DNA of 64,000 bases from Lewinellaceae bacterium (GCA_016712415.1 JADJRC010000016.1:1-64000); one strand, 5' to 3'; numbered from the stretch's first letter, positions 35,058 to 44,280 are shown. Numbers and translations: made by a program. The notes: generated from the sequence alone by a model not told the origin.

Positions 35058-36233
35058 ATGAAAAAACGACTACACCTGCTTTGCCTGCTTTGCGCCGTAT
35101 GGGCATTTGGATCACAAAGTGCAAACGCCCAGGGCTGCGTAGCCATCAGATCGATGGGTTGCGGCGGCAGTAACCCCATGACGCAGTCCAACCTGTTCGG
35201 CAAGGGAGAATGGCGGGCAGCCGTCAACTATCGATACTTCCGCTCTTACAAGCACTTCAGAGGCGATTCGGAAGAACACGAACGTGTGGAAAACGGAACG
35301 GAGGTGATCAATATCGCCCATTCTGCCGATCTGGGGCTGAGTTATTCGCTGACCAGCCGCCTGTCCTTTTCTGTCAACCTTCCCGTTATTTCTTACGACC
35401 GCTCTTCGCTGTACGAGCACTATGGCAACAGCACTACGGCCAACCCCGACCAACTGCGTTTCCACACGGATGCCAAGGGCATCGGCGATCTGCGACTGGC
35501 GGCAAATTACTGGCTGTTCGATCCGAACAAACCAGGCTCAGGTAATATTTCACTCGGCCTGGGTGTCAAACTCCCTACCGGCAACGCCAACGTGCAGGAT
35601 GATTTTCACAAACTCACCAGCGAAAAAATTGATACCATCAATCGCAAGGCAGTCGACCAGTCCATACAACTCGGCGACGGCGGCTGGGGTTTCACCTTCG
35701 ATGTGCAGGCCTATCAACAGCTGTCGCACCACCTGTCTTTGTACTTCAGCGGCTTCTACCTGTTTAATCCCGAAAACGTAAATGAAACCCTGACCCGGGG
35801 CACGCTCACCAATGTCGATCCCCTGATCGCATACCATTCCATCGCGGATCAGTATGCGGTACGCCTCGGCACAAACCTGCTCGTCCTGCCGGCACAAAAC
35901 CTGTCGGTAAGTCTGGGCGCCCGTGCAGAAGGCATCCCCTCCAGCGATCTGATCGGGAAAAGCGAGGGTTTCCGCAGGCCAGGGTACGTGGTATCTGCAG
36001 AGCCGGGACTGTTCTTTTCAAGCGGCGGTTTTAATTTTAACCTCAGTGTGCCCGTAGCGTTGTACCGCAACCGGGTAAAAAGTACCTACGATCTTGCTGA
36101 CCCGGCCGGACAACGCCACGGCGACGCAGCATTTGCCGATTACAGCATCAATGCCGGGGTGATGTATCGCTTCGGTGGCCATAAAGATGAGTCTATGAAA
36201 ACCGTGCCCCAATTCCAGAATGTTACGAATTGA
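35058..36233 (+). CDS. Outer membrane beta-barrel protein
   Basis: 391 residues from the ATG at 35058, which starts a signal peptide (MKKRLHLLCLLCAVWAFGSQ...ANAQ); the ATG at 35031 would add nine polar residues. The mature protein begins GCVAIRSMGCGG and alternates amphipathic strands (GEWRAAVNYRYFRSYKHFRG, LGLSYSLTSRLSFSVNLPVI, ISLGLGVKLPTGNAN), ending with a barrel-like YSINAGVMYRFGG. It resembles the family annotated as MetA-pathway phenol-degradation-like or putative transporter proteins; the substrate is unknown. It is a single-gene unit between its own promoter and a strong terminator. Confidence 0.7.
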   Translation: MKKRLHLLCLLCAVWAFGSQSANAQGCVAIRSMGCGGSNPMTQSNLFGKGEWRAAVNYRYFRSYKHFRGDSEEHERVENGTEVINIAHSADLGLSYSLTSRLSFSVNLPVISYDRSSLYEHYGNSTTANPDQLRFHTDAKGIGDLRLAANYWLFDPNKPGSGNISLGLGVKLPTGNANVQDDFHKLTSEKIDTINRKAVDQSIQLGDGGWGFTFDVQAYQQLSHHLSLYFSGFYLFNPENVNETLTRGTLTNVDPLIAYHSIADQYAVRLGTNLLVLPAQNLSVSLGARAEGIPSSDLIGKSEGFRRPGYVVSAEPGLFFSSGGFNFNLSVPVALYRNRVKSTYDLADPAGQRHGDAAFADYSINAGVMYRFGGHKDESMKTVPQFQNVTN

Positions 36234-36264
36234 AAAGAGACAAAACACAAACACCTGCATTCAG

Positions 36265-36298
36265 CGCCCGGCAGAGCTTCAACTGCCGGGCGTTTTTT
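36265..36298 (+). terminator. Strong rho-independent terminator
   Basis: CGCCCGGCAG (36265-36274) and CTGCCGGGCG (36283-36292) form a perfect 10-bp stem with an 8-base loop and six Ts. It lies 32 bases after the barrel gene. Confidence 0.92.
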
Positions 36299-36360
36299 AT
36301 GTTGTCTGTTTAAACGCGCCGCCTGAAAATTTGTCCAATTGACTTTAAACCGCTTTTAAC

Positions 36361-37707
36361 ATGGCAAGGAAATCCATACTCATCATTAACCTGTTGATTA
36401 TCAGTTTTTTTCAATCACTTTCCCAGGCACAGACGCTCTATTTCCCGCCCCAAACCGGTACTGCCTGGGAATCGCTGGCGCCTGCGTCACTGGGTTTTTG
36501 TGCCGACCGCATCGACAGCCTGTACAACTTCCTGGAGGAAAACAATACCAAGTCGTTCATCCTTTTGAAAGACGGAAAGATCGTGCTGGAACATTATTTC
36601 GGCACCTATAAGCAGGACTCCATCTGGTATTGGGCCTCGGCGGGCAAATCGCTCACCGCTTTTCTGGTCGGACAGGCACAGGAGGAAGGGTTGTACGATA
36701 TCCACGACAAGACGAGCGACTACCTGGGTGCAGGATGGACGAGCGCTCCGCCCGACAAGGAAGCCCTGATTACTATTTGGCATCAGCTGACCATGACCAG
36801 TGGGCTCGACGATACTTTCACGCCCACACCCACTCAACCCGACCCGAATACCTGCACCGACCCTGCATGCCTCAACTACCTGGCAGATGCGGGCACCCGC
36901 TGGGCTTATCACACCGGCGCCTACCGGCTTTTACAGGATGTAATCGCGGCGGCCAGTGGCGTTACGATCAATCAGTTTACCAAATCGCATGTGCTCGACC
37001 CCACGGGTATGAAGGGACTTTGGGTCGCCGACGTCATGTACGGACGCGCGCGCGACATGGCGCGTTTCGGGTTGCTTACCCTCGCCGGCGGCGTCTGGAA
37101 CGGCGATACGCTGCTGCACGACCAGCAGTATTTTTACGACATGACGCATCGTTCACAGGAACTCAATAAAAGTTACGGCTACCTGTGGTGGCTCAACGGA
37201 CAGGAGAGCTTCATGGTGCCGGGACTGCAATTCGTGTTTCCCGGAAAACTCATTCCCAATGCACCGGACGATATGATTGCGGCCCTGGGAAAAAACGATC
37301 AGAAAATTCACGTGATCCCATCCAAGGGGTGGGTGGTGGTCCGCCAGGGCAATGCAGCCGGGTTCACCGGTTCCGGGGGCAATACGGTGCCGATCCTTTT
37401 TGACAATGCGATGTGGGGTTATCTGAACCAGTTGGTTTGTGCGCCGACGGCTGCCGGCGAGGCTGCCGACCAATTCTTCAGAATATTCCCTAACCCGGCA
37501 CAAAACGGTTGGCAAATCGAGGTTGCAGAACAAGTCGATCGTGTGGAGTTGTTCGATATGCAGGGACGGCTGCTTCGATCGGTTGCCGGCAATGGCAATG
37601 CCTCCGTATGGCTCGATGCAACGGCCTTGCCGGAAGGCGTTTTTACGGTCAAAATATTTGCCGGAGGCGCCGTGCGATGGGGTAAAGTGCTGAAAAGCGC
37701 GCGGTAA
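36361..37707 (+). CDS. Secreted serine hydrolase of the beta-lactamase / PBP-like family, T9SS-sorted
   Basis: 448 residues: signal peptide (to about 23), a class C beta-lactamase-like domain (about 38-355) and a T9SS sorting domain (RIFPNPAQNGWQIEV...VELFDMQGRLL...LPEGVFTVKI). The nucleophile motif SxxK is SAGK in WYWASAGKSLTAFLVG. The second motif is YHT (WAYHTGAYRLLQDV, Y-x-[NST]). The third region may be the GFTGSGG stretch near 340. Enzymes of this family hydrolyse diverse esters or peptides; true beta-lactamase activity is not implied. A Cys-Pro-Thr-rich loop (TPTPTQPDPNTCTDPACLNY) is inserted after the second region. No neighbour points to a substrate. Confidence 0.85.
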   Translation: MARKSILIINLLIISFFQSLSQAQTLYFPPQTGTAWESLAPASLGFCADRIDSLYNFLEENNTKSFILLKDGKIVLEHYFGTYKQDSIWYWASAGKSLTAFLVGQAQEEGLYDIHDKTSDYLGAGWTSAPPDKEALITIWHQLTMTSGLDDTFTPTPTQPDPNTCTDPACLNYLADAGTRWAYHTGAYRLLQDVIAAASGVTINQFTKSHVLDPTGMKGLWVADVMYGRARDMARFGLLTLAGGVWNGDTLLHDQQYFYDMTHRSQELNKSYGYLWWLNGQESFMVPGLQFVFPGKLIPNAPDDMIAALGKNDQKIHVIPSKGWVVVRQGNAAGFTGSGGNTVPILFDNAMWGYLNQLVCAPTAAGEAADQFFRIFPNPAQNGWQIEVAEQVDRVELFDMQGRLLRSVAGNGNASVWLDATALPEGVFTVKIFAGGAVRWGKVLKSAR

Positions 37708-37755
37708 TCAAGAAAATTATACGGTTGCGACGGACGCTTCGCGGCAGGAATCGAC

Positions 37756-37763
37756 TACTTTTG
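37756..37763 (+). promoter_or_regulatory. Probable -7 box for lysS
   Basis: TACTTTTG (TAnnTTTG) 44 bases before the lysS ATG. The nearest TTG upstream is too far away to be a normal -33 box. Confidence 0.45.
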
Positions 37764-37807
37764 CGGCTCTTTTTTCAAAGCCAACCTGTCCGACGACAGC
37801 CAATACC

Positions 37808-39340
37808 ATGACAGAACAAGAACTCCTGCGCCGCGAATCGCTGCAGAAACTCCGGGAACTGGGCATCGATCCCTATCCCGCCGAAATGTTTGAAGTGACG
37901 GCACATGCCGCCGATATCGTACAAAACTATCGGGAAGAAGTGCTGGAAGACGGTACCAAAAACCGCCTGAACTATACATCCGTAGCGCTGGCCGGCCGTA
38001 TCATGGCCACCCGGGAAGCAGGGAAGGCTATGTTTATGAACCTGCAGGATTCGAGCGGCCGCATACAGTTGTATATGCGCCGGGAGGAGATCAACGGCGG
38101 TGATGAAAATTCGCCGATGTTCGACACCGTCGTCAAAAAACTGCTCGACCTGGGCGATTATGTTGGGGTGAAAGGTTTTGCATTTCGCACCAAAACCGGC
38201 GAAGTGAGCGTGCACGTGCAGGAATTCAAGTTCCTGTCGAAAAGCCTGCGCCCGCTCCCGGTGGTGAAAAAAGACAATGAAGGTCATATTTTCGATGCCT
38301 TTACCGATCCGGAACTGCGTTACCGCATGCGATATGTCGACCTGACGGTAAATCCGGAATTCAGGGAGATATTCATCAAGCGCACGAAGATGATCAAAAC
38401 GATCCGGGCGTTTCTCGACGAACTCGGTCTGCTTGAAGTAGAAACGCCGATCCTGCAGCCGATCCACGGCGGTGCGGCGGCACGGCCGTTCAAGACGCAC
38501 CACAATGCGCTCGACATGCCCATCTACATGCGCATCGCCAATGAGCTGTACCTCAAGCGCCTGATCGTTGCCGGTTTCGATGGGGTGTACGAACTGAGCA
38601 AAATGTTCCGCAACGAGGGCATGGACCGGACGCACAACCCGGAATTCAGCATGCTGGAATTTTACGTGGCCTACAAGGACTATTACTGGCTGATGGACGT
38701 CACGGAGCAGATGTTCGAGCGCATTGCCCGCGCCTTGAACAGCGACGGCAGTACGAAGGTCACAGTAGGGGAGCACGAGATTGAGTTTGCCGGTCCTTAC
38801 AAACGCCTCACCATGTTCGACGCCATACTGCAATACACCGGTCTGAATGTGGAAACCGCCGATGAGGCAGAACTGCGCAGTTATTGCCGGCAGCAGCACA
38901 TCGAGATCGACGCAACCATGGGCAAGGCAAAACTCATCGACGAGATATTCGGCGAAAAGGTAGAGGGCAACCTGATCCAGCCCACGTTCCTGATTGATTA
39001 CCCGGTGGAAATGTCGCCGCTTACCAAAAAGCACCGCAGCAAGCCCGGTCTGGTGGAGCGTTTCGAGCTGTTTGTCAACGGCAAGGAAGTGGGCAACGCC
39101 TATTCAGAGTTGAACGATCCCATCGATCAGCGCGAGCGCTTTGAAGACCAGCTGGGCCTGGCGGCCCGTGGCGACGAGGAAGCCATGGCCATGGATGAGG
39201 ACTTCCTGCGTGCCCTGGAATACGGCATGCCGCCCACCGCAGGAATCGGTTTCGGCATCGACCGGCTGGCGATGCTGTTCACCAACCAGACGAGCATCCA
39301 GGAAGTATTGTTTTTCCCGCAGATGCGGCCGGAGGTGTAG
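37808..39340 (+). CDS. lysS: Lysyl-tRNA synthetase, class II
   Basis: 510 residues, the normal length. The N-terminal OB-fold anticodon-binding domain (about 55-170) includes LAGRIMATREAGKAMFMNLQ. The catalytic core has motif 1 (FRE...FLDELGLLEVETPIL), motif 2 (FRNEGMDRTHNPEFSMLEFY) and motif 3 (GIGFGIDRLAMLFT). It charges tRNA-Lys for translation. It is monocistronic, with its own promoter. Confidence 0.97.
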   Translation: MTEQELLRRESLQKLRELGIDPYPAEMFEVTAHAADIVQNYREEVLEDGTKNRLNYTSVALAGRIMATREAGKAMFMNLQDSSGRIQLYMRREEINGGDENSPMFDTVVKKLLDLGDYVGVKGFAFRTKTGEVSVHVQEFKFLSKSLRPLPVVKKDNEGHIFDAFTDPELRYRMRYVDLTVNPEFREIFIKRTKMIKTIRAFLDELGLLEVETPILQPIHGGAAARPFKTHHNALDMPIYMRIANELYLKRLIVAGFDGVYELSKMFRNEGMDRTHNPEFSMLEFYVAYKDYYWLMDVTEQMFERIARALNSDGSTKVTVGEHEIEFAGPYKRLTMFDAILQYTGLNVETADEAELRSYCRQQHIEIDATMGKAKLIDEIFGEKVEGNLIQPTFLIDYPVEMSPLTKKHRSKPGLVERFELFVNGKEVGNAYSELNDPIDQRERFEDQLGLAARGDEEAMAMDEDFLRALEYGMPPTAGIGFGIDRLAMLFTNQTSIQEVLFFPQMRPEV

Positions 39341-39344
39341 GAGC

Positions 39345-39463
39345 CGGATTTCCAAATCCGTCAAGGGCGTATTCCAAATCCGGCGAAGGTGTGCGCATAG
39401 AACGCACGTTGGAAGTCCGTTGTACAGGTGAAGGCAAAACCTGTCGGGTGGCGGGCAAACCCG
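39345..39463 (+). other. Run of small hairpins between lysS and the next gene
   Basis: Four inverted repeats in a row: CGGATTT/AAATCCG (39345-39360), GTGCG/CGCAC (39391-39407), ACAGGT/ACCTGT (39424-39444) and CGGGT/ACCCG (39445-39463). TTCCAAATCCG occurs twice. No T run follows, so this is not a typical terminator. It could be folded 3' UTR. No coding frame was seen. Confidence 0.4.
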
Positions 39464-39554
39464 GAATAGATGAAAAAGTTTTAACATATTTTCCTATGCA
39501 TCGTACCACATAAGTGTTATTTTCGCCTTATCAAAAATCGAATAATCCACACTT

Positions 39555-39938
39555 ATGCGCACTTACACACCTTCGGTTCGGGGAGCCATCTTTTTGCTAT
39601 TGGCCATCCCGTTTTTCTCCTTCCGCTATGCCGCAGCACAACTGCAGGGCAAATGGGAATGCAACATTAAGTCCGGCAACCTGGACGCTTCTACTTCCTA
39701 CCAGATCAACTGCGACGGATTTTTGCTCTTTAAAGAGGATTTTACCCTCGTCAGCACTTGCCTTGACGGGTTTTTCCCCACGAATACCTCGTGGGAGATC
39801 AGCAACAACAGGCTGATTCTCAAGGACTCGGACGGTCATGCCTTTGCCGACTTTGAGATCAAAAAACTGGACAATGCAGACCTGACCCTTTTCCGAAAAG
39901 GGGTGACCTACGACTTTCGAAAGTCGGACAAAGAGTAA
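39555..39938 (+). CDS. Small secreted lipocalin-like protein
   Basis: 127 residues: a signal peptide (to about 28, FFSFRYAAAQ) followed by a compact beta-rich domain. The LQGKWECNI start, ISNNRLILKDSDGHAFADFE and final LTLFRKGVTYDF resemble the Bacteroidota lipocalin-like domains, which typically start with GxW and end with a hydrophobic strand. Two cysteines (QINCDG and VSTCLDG) may pair. Ligand unknown. Convergent with the SGNH hydrolase gene, with 7 bases between stops. Confidence 0.6.
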   Translation: MRTYTPSVRGAIFLLLAIPFFSFRYAAAQLQGKWECNIKSGNLDASTSYQINCDGFLLFKEDFTLVSTCLDGFFPTNTSWEISNNRLILKDSDGHAFADFEIKKLDNADLTLFRKGVTYDFRKSDKE

Positions 39939-39945
39939 ACACGCT

Positions 39946-40623
39946 CTAATTGCCTGTGATCTTTTCCAGCAGCAATTCCGCAACCAGATTGTTGCCTGCG
40001 TCGTTCAGGTGAACGCCATCGGTCGTGAGGATGCCCTTGTCTTTGTTCTCCGGGTTGTGTGCACCGTTGTAGTCTGAAAAAGCCGTCCTGAAGTCACAAA
40101 GGGTGCAATTGTATGTCTCTGCCAGTTCCCGGATAATTTGAGCGTACTGGTTGATTTCCCCATCCTGCGGGTTGGTGCAATCGGTTTTTTCGCCGATACA
40201 GGCGGGTGTGCACAGCACCAGCCGGATGCCTGCTTCCCGCATTTTAGAGATCAGCGCTTCGTAGAAACGACCAAATTTGTCTGCATCAGTCCCGGTGCCC
40301 AGCATGCGTTTGTGCCACACGTCGTTCACGCCTACATATACCACCACGATATCGGGCTTTTGGGCCAGCACATCTTTTTCCAGGCGTAGATAAAGGTCGT
40401 ACACCTTATTGCCGCTAATGCCTGCACCGATCAGGTCGTAGTCATCGCCCTTCCCGTCAGCAGCGAGCATTTCCCGCATTTTTACAATATATCCGCCGGG
40501 CCGGACACCGGCCTCGGTGATGCTGTCGCCGAAAAAAACGACGCGGGTCGGGTTGTCCATGGTTGTAAAGGCAAAAAAGAAAAAGGTGAAAAAAAGCGAC
40601 GGGAGGAGGAGCAGTTGTTTCAT
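39946..40623 (-). CDS. Exported SGNH/GDSL-type hydrolase
   Basis: 225 residues with a signal peptide (MKQLLLLPSLFFTFFFFAFT). All four SGNH blocks are present: GDSIT with the nucleophilic Ser (VVFFGDSITEAG), the oxyanion Gly (LIGAGISGNKVYDL), Asn (VVYVGVNDVWHK) and the Asp/His pair (TTDGVHLND). The family includes esterases and carbohydrate deacetylases; this one is periplasmic or secreted and has no sorting domain. Confidence 0.9.
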   Translation of the reverse strand: MKQLLLLPSLFFTFFFFAFTTMDNPTRVVFFGDSITEAGVRPGGYIVKMREMLAADGKGDDYDLIGAGISGNKVYDLYLRLEKDVLAQKPDIVVVYVGVNDVWHKRMLGTGTDADKFGRFYEALISKMREAGIRLVLCTPACIGEKTDCTNPQDGEINQYAQIIRELAETYNCTLCDFRTAFSDYNGAHNPENKDKGILTTDGVHLNDAGNNLVAELLLEKITGN

Positions 40624-40942
40624 GCAGGGATGGATGTGGAAAACAAGAAGGCAGCAAAGGATTTTTGTAGGAAATACACGGTTCGATTGTTGCGAAAATA
40701 CAGTGTCCTTAAATAACAGGCAGGGATTATTTCTGTGGACTTATTGCCCCGAATGCAGCAAGGTGGGCCGGGGCTTGCCGTGTTGTAAAGATTTTCGCAC
40801 GCACAATTTGCATGAATTCTGTCTATTTGTCGTTTTTGCAGACCAAATTGTGTATTCGGGAATACATACTGGCTACGAAAATTTTAGAAATTTCCGAAAT
40901 CTTGCCGGGGTCGATTCATATGTTGCACAAAACGAAAAAGCC
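40624..40942. other. Intergenic region without a gene
   Basis: 319 bases between divergent genes. I see no reading frame with coding character on either strand, no clear TAnnTTTG box and no strong hairpin. It presumably holds the promoters of both flanking genes. Confidence 0.5.
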
Positions 40943-41948
40943 ATGTTGAAGCACTTTCTCCTGACAATCCTCCTCTTAAAGTGCCATTGCCGCCACCGCC
41001 CAACGCGAAGACCTCACGTTGGGTCTGCCCTTTTTTGAACAAAAAACCGCAGAATACCAACGCTGGCTCGACGCCAAGGGTTTTGGTGCGGTACTGACCG
41101 TTGAGCGAGTGCGATTGAAAGTGGACCGCAATAATCAGACGGACCCCACTGAACTGGAAATGTTCCTGCTGCTGAAGTCCACAGACGCAGATACCGCCAT
41201 GGCAAAATGGAACCGCCTTAAAACAGATTTTGACACGGATGCAGACTCGCTGGAGGCCTACCTGTTCCGCACCTATGTCCACATGATGGAAATACCGGAA
41301 GCGCAGGGTAATATCCAAATCTACGTACGCGATAAGTATGGCAGCTACGTGAAAGACAACCACATCTGGATCTGGTCAGAAAACGGGCTGATCGTTTCGG
41401 AGAAAAAAGTGGCGGTAAGCAAAGCCAAATCCTTCGAGATCAGCGTATCCTACCCGGTAAACAAAACGGGTAAAGGCAACTCGACCAAACTGTCGGCAGC
41501 GAAACGCCGCAGCGCCAACGCGGTCTTTGACCTGATCCTGAAACATGTGAAAACCGCCATGCTAGACCACCCGCGTTATCAAAAGGAGCTCGCCGATCGC
41601 CGGCCACGTATCGAAAGCGACTCTGTTCGCACGACAACTACGTTTAAGTTTACGGTTACCGACTTGGGCCGGGAGGTGTTAACCGACCAAACACGTTGGG
41701 TATGGGAGAAATGGGTGGGTATCAATACCATTGCTATGGAGCGGCTTAGTTTTCAGTTCGAATATATTCCTGCTGCCGACGGCGGGTACTCGTTGAAGTG
41801 CATGGTCGATGGCAAGTTCGGTTCCGGGTTGTTCAAGCCCCGTACCAGTGGATACATGAATATGGAGCCCGATTTCGACGATTTCTTTGAAAAGTACAAA
41901 AACGACTTTCGCCTTACCCTTCAACGCCTCCTGCAGGAAAAGCCATGA
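40943..41948 (+). pseudogene. Exported protein of unknown function at the head of the caspase operon, frameshifted in its signal peptide
   Basis: From ATG 40943 the frame reads MLKHFLLTILLLK, then would leave the coding frame. The mature part in the other frame reads AIAATAQREDLTLGLPFFEQ and continues to 41948. Removing one A from AAA at 40978-40980 joins them as MLKHFLLTILLLSAIAATAQ, a textbook signal peptide. The mature part is about 315 residues, alpha/beta, with no family I recognise (LFRTYVHMMEIPEAQGNIQI, KWVGINTIAMERLSFQFEYI). Without the join, translation could start only at internal codons and lack export. Its stop overlaps the next ATG (ATGA, 41945-41948), so it is translationally coupled to the EAD11-like membrane protein. 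Confidence 0.7.
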
Positions 41949-42742
41949 GAAATAAAAAGGAACTGCATGATCTTGTTGCTGATGGCCAGATGACCGATGC
42001 TGTCTCCGGTGCGCTGGCATATGCCGAAGCGGCTGCGGATACCGACACGCTGAATGGCCTCATTGCGTTACAAAGCGACCTTGCCAAGCATCGCGATTTC
42101 TGGAATACCGGGCAGATATCCTTCGAGGAGTTTGCCCGTGCCCAGGCGCGTATCACGTCGGGATTGATAGGCCGAATAGCCGAGTTGCCCGAAGCGCCCA
42201 CACGTACGGCTGCGCGCCGGCGCATACGCGAAAGCGGGTTCAAATGGCTGGTATTTTACCTGTTTTTGATTGCCAAACTGCTTGTACTGGGTTGGGCGGC
42301 ATTTATCTGGCAAACAAAAGGCTTCCAGAACGCGGAAGCATTCAGCCTGTTCAATGCCCTGCTGCCGGGTATGATCGTCAACGCCTCAATGATGTTTCGC
42401 AGTCTGTTTCGCGCCAGCATTGATGGCGATTCGCCGCAGCGTTATGTCTCCACGCGGTTTAGAACCCTGGTTTTTGTAGCGTTTACGGCTTATTTTTTCG
42501 TCCAGGCTTTCCTGATCGTACAAAAGGTAGTGGGCAACTTGAGTTTTGAAATGGCAAGTCTGGCGTTTGTCGGGGTGGAAACGGCATTGGGACAGTTTAT
42601 GGGGGAACCCCATCACTGCCCACGCCCAATCCCCTGTCCGTACGGGCAAGGACTACGCTGTCTTTTTTTATGTTACTACTTTCCAGCCCGGCTGGACAAC
42701 ACTCCCGGAAACGGAAGCCGAGGCAACAATTATAAAAGCTGA
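41945..42742 (+). CDS. EAD11-like multispan membrane protein
   Basis: 265 residues. Residues 1-80 are helical and EAD11-like (LHDLVADGQMTDAVSGALAY, then IALQSDLAKHRDFWNTGQIS, FEEFARAQARITSGLIGRIA). Three or four spans follow at about 98-118, 133-150 and 170-200. The last about 45 codons (from GEPHHCPRP) are proline/cysteine-rich, out of character and overlap the caspase gene. They are probably the wrong frame. If one G of G5 at 42601-42605 is removed, the frame runs directly into the caspase. The EAD11 homotypic-interaction domain would be cytoplasmic. The start overlaps the preceding stop by four bases. Confidence 0.65.
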   Translation: MRNKKELHDLVADGQMTDAVSGALAYAEAAADTDTLNGLIALQSDLAKHRDFWNTGQISFEEFARAQARITSGLIGRIAELPEAPTRTAARRRIRESGFKWLVFYLFLIAKLLVLGWAAFIWQTKGFQNAEAFSLFNALLPGMIVNASMMFRSLFRASIDGDSPQRYVSTRFRTLVFVAFTAYFFVQAFLIVQKVVGNLSFEMASLAFVGVETALGQFMGEPHHCPRPIPCPYGQGLRCLFLCYYFPARLDNTPGNGSRGNNYKS

Positions 42743-44225
42743 ACTGGAAGCCGAATTTGGGGTTCAGTGTGAATTGGTAGCAAACCCTACCAAGCAACAG
42801 ATGCGCCAAAAGATCCGGGAATACAATGGTTTACTGACGGACAGCGACCAGATATTGTATTTTTTTTCTATGCATGGCCATTACAGCGAGATCGGCGATC
42901 GGGGTTATTTGGTGGGATCAGACGGGGTGGCTACAGATGCATATGGCGACACCTGGTTGAGTTACGACGACCTGCGAACTGACCTGGCGCCCTGCAAGGC
43001 CAAGCATGTCCTGTTGGCCCTTGATGCTTGCCATTCGGGGTCTTTCGGCATCCGGAACAAAAGTGGCCCGGATGTGCCGGCTTATGACATAGCGGAAGAC
43101 TGCGCCACCCAGGTCGGTAAAGCGATGCAATATAGTGGCCGACAGTTTTGTACTTCAGGAAATAAAGACGCCAACACGCCGGCGAAATCGCTCTTTGCTG
43201 CCCGGTTTTTGGAAGCCCTTAGAAAGGGCGGCACCGGTGGAATTGTTCGTTTTGATGATCTGGAATATTTCCTGGGGAAAATTGAATCGCCGAGGCCTGA
43301 GAGCGGTTCGTTCAGAGGGCATGCAGGCGGTGATTTTGTATTTGTAAGAAAAGGAAACTGTTCGATTGTCGAAGGCGCCGTTCCTGGACGTCCACAATCG
43401 GCCACCCAATCAGCTGTTTTAGGCACTCCTTTAAATGCGGGTACACTGATATCACTGGAAACAAGCGAACGGATCAATTCAACAGATATTGGCATCGGAA
43501 CACCGGTGCAAATGCGGGTACGCACAGATGTGAAATCCGATAATCGCGTGGTCATTCGGGCAGGCGCACCAGCGCTTGGCAGAATAATAGAAGTAGAAAA
43601 GGCGAGTTACAATCATCCTGAGTGCGTGGTATTGGAGGCCGTGCTGGTAAAAGCAGTTGATGGTCAGCAAATTTCGCTGCTTGGCAATAAGCAATCGTTT
43701 TGTGGACAATTTAACAATGAAAGCATGGAGGTTTCTCCTTTTCGGGTAATTATTGCTACCATTATAAATAACGCTGTAATCGGCGAGGCAAAAACAGACA
43801 CTACCGCCTTTTTATGGGATGCTCCGGCAATAATCAAGCCTCCGGGGCAAAGCGGACACCTCTTAACACTGGCTGCCGGTAATAGTGTCATGCTGGAGTT
43901 TCAGGGCCCCCTGGATTTTGCCAAACTCACGGGTGGCGATGTGATCAGCTTTACTGTTGCGCAGCCTGTTATTGTGAATGGAAAAACCACGATTGCTGCA
44001 GGAGCATTGGCAACAGGTCTCATTACAAATGTATCAAGAGAAAAGGACGGATATGTCTCTGTAACGCTGGAGGCGCGTCAGGCGTATGCTGTAGACGGGC
44101 AGCAGATTTTACTACGTTCTACTCCACAATTAATTAAAAGGAAGGTTGATGCGGAGAATAGTTCACCATATCAATCCTTTAAATTCCGGAGTTTTGTGCA
44201 AACCGATGTAAAGATCCGTATATAA
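42546..44225 (+). CDS. Caspase-family (C14) protease with a duplicated beta module
   Basis: 559 residues in this frame, though the first 20 codons are an overprint of the EAD11 gene; reliable homology starts near AHAQSPVRTGKDYAVFFYVT. The caspase domain (about 34-275) has the catalytic dyad His110 (YFFSMHGHYSE) and Cys162 (LLALDACHSGSFG) and ends GGDFVFVRKG. After a linker, two related modules of about 85 residues follow (about 297-380 and 438-525). Each has a GxxVxxRV/FTV start, a central AGA.A.GLI/RII strand and ends AVDGQQISL or AVDGQQILL. No signal peptide of its own is visible, although HAQ-S looks like a cleavage site. It is coupled or fused to the upstream EAD11 membrane protein. Confidence 0.85.
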   Translation: MKWQVWRLSGWKRHWDSLWGNPITAHAQSPVRTGKDYAVFFYVTTFQPGWTTLPETEAEATIIKAELEAEFGVQCELVANPTKQQMRQKIREYNGLLTDSDQILYFFSMHGHYSEIGDRGYLVGSDGVATDAYGDTWLSYDDLRTDLAPCKAKHVLLALDACHSGSFGIRNKSGPDVPAYDIAEDCATQVGKAMQYSGRQFCTSGNKDANTPAKSLFAARFLEALRKGGTGGIVRFDDLEYFLGKIESPRPESGSFRGHAGGDFVFVRKGNCSIVEGAVPGRPQSATQSAVLGTPLNAGTLISLETSERINSTDIGIGTPVQMRVRTDVKSDNRVVIRAGAPALGRIIEVEKASYNHPECVVLEAVLVKAVDGQQISLLGNKQSFCGQFNNESMEVSPFRVIIATIINNAVIGEAKTDTTAFLWDAPAIIKPPGQSGHLLTLAAGNSVMLEFQGPLDFAKLTGGDVISFTVAQPVIVNGKTTIAAGALATGLITNVSREKDGYVSVTLEARQAYAVDGQQILLRSTPQLIKRKVDAENSSPYQSFKFRSFVQTDVKIRI

Positions 44226-44280
44226 GAGCGTGTTTAAATTTGCCTACTTTCGCTCCGGCACTGAAATTTAAACACGCTCT
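44225..44280. repeat. 17-bp perfect inverted repeat between convergent caspase genes
   Basis: Arms 44225-44241 and 44264-44280 are exact reverse complements (AGAGCGTGTTTAAATTT) around a 22-base loop. It begins at the stop codon of the first caspase gene and ends 28 bases from the stop of the caspase-FGE gene. The right arm and next bases share 14 identical bases (TAAACACGCTCTAA) with 39936-39949. It may work as a bidirectional terminator or be a dispersed repeat. Confidence 0.75.

Noticed and set aside
39514..39816. Alternative 100-codon frame overlapping the lipocalin-like gene
   Set aside because: It lacks a signal peptide and any family pattern, while the frame at 39555 has both.
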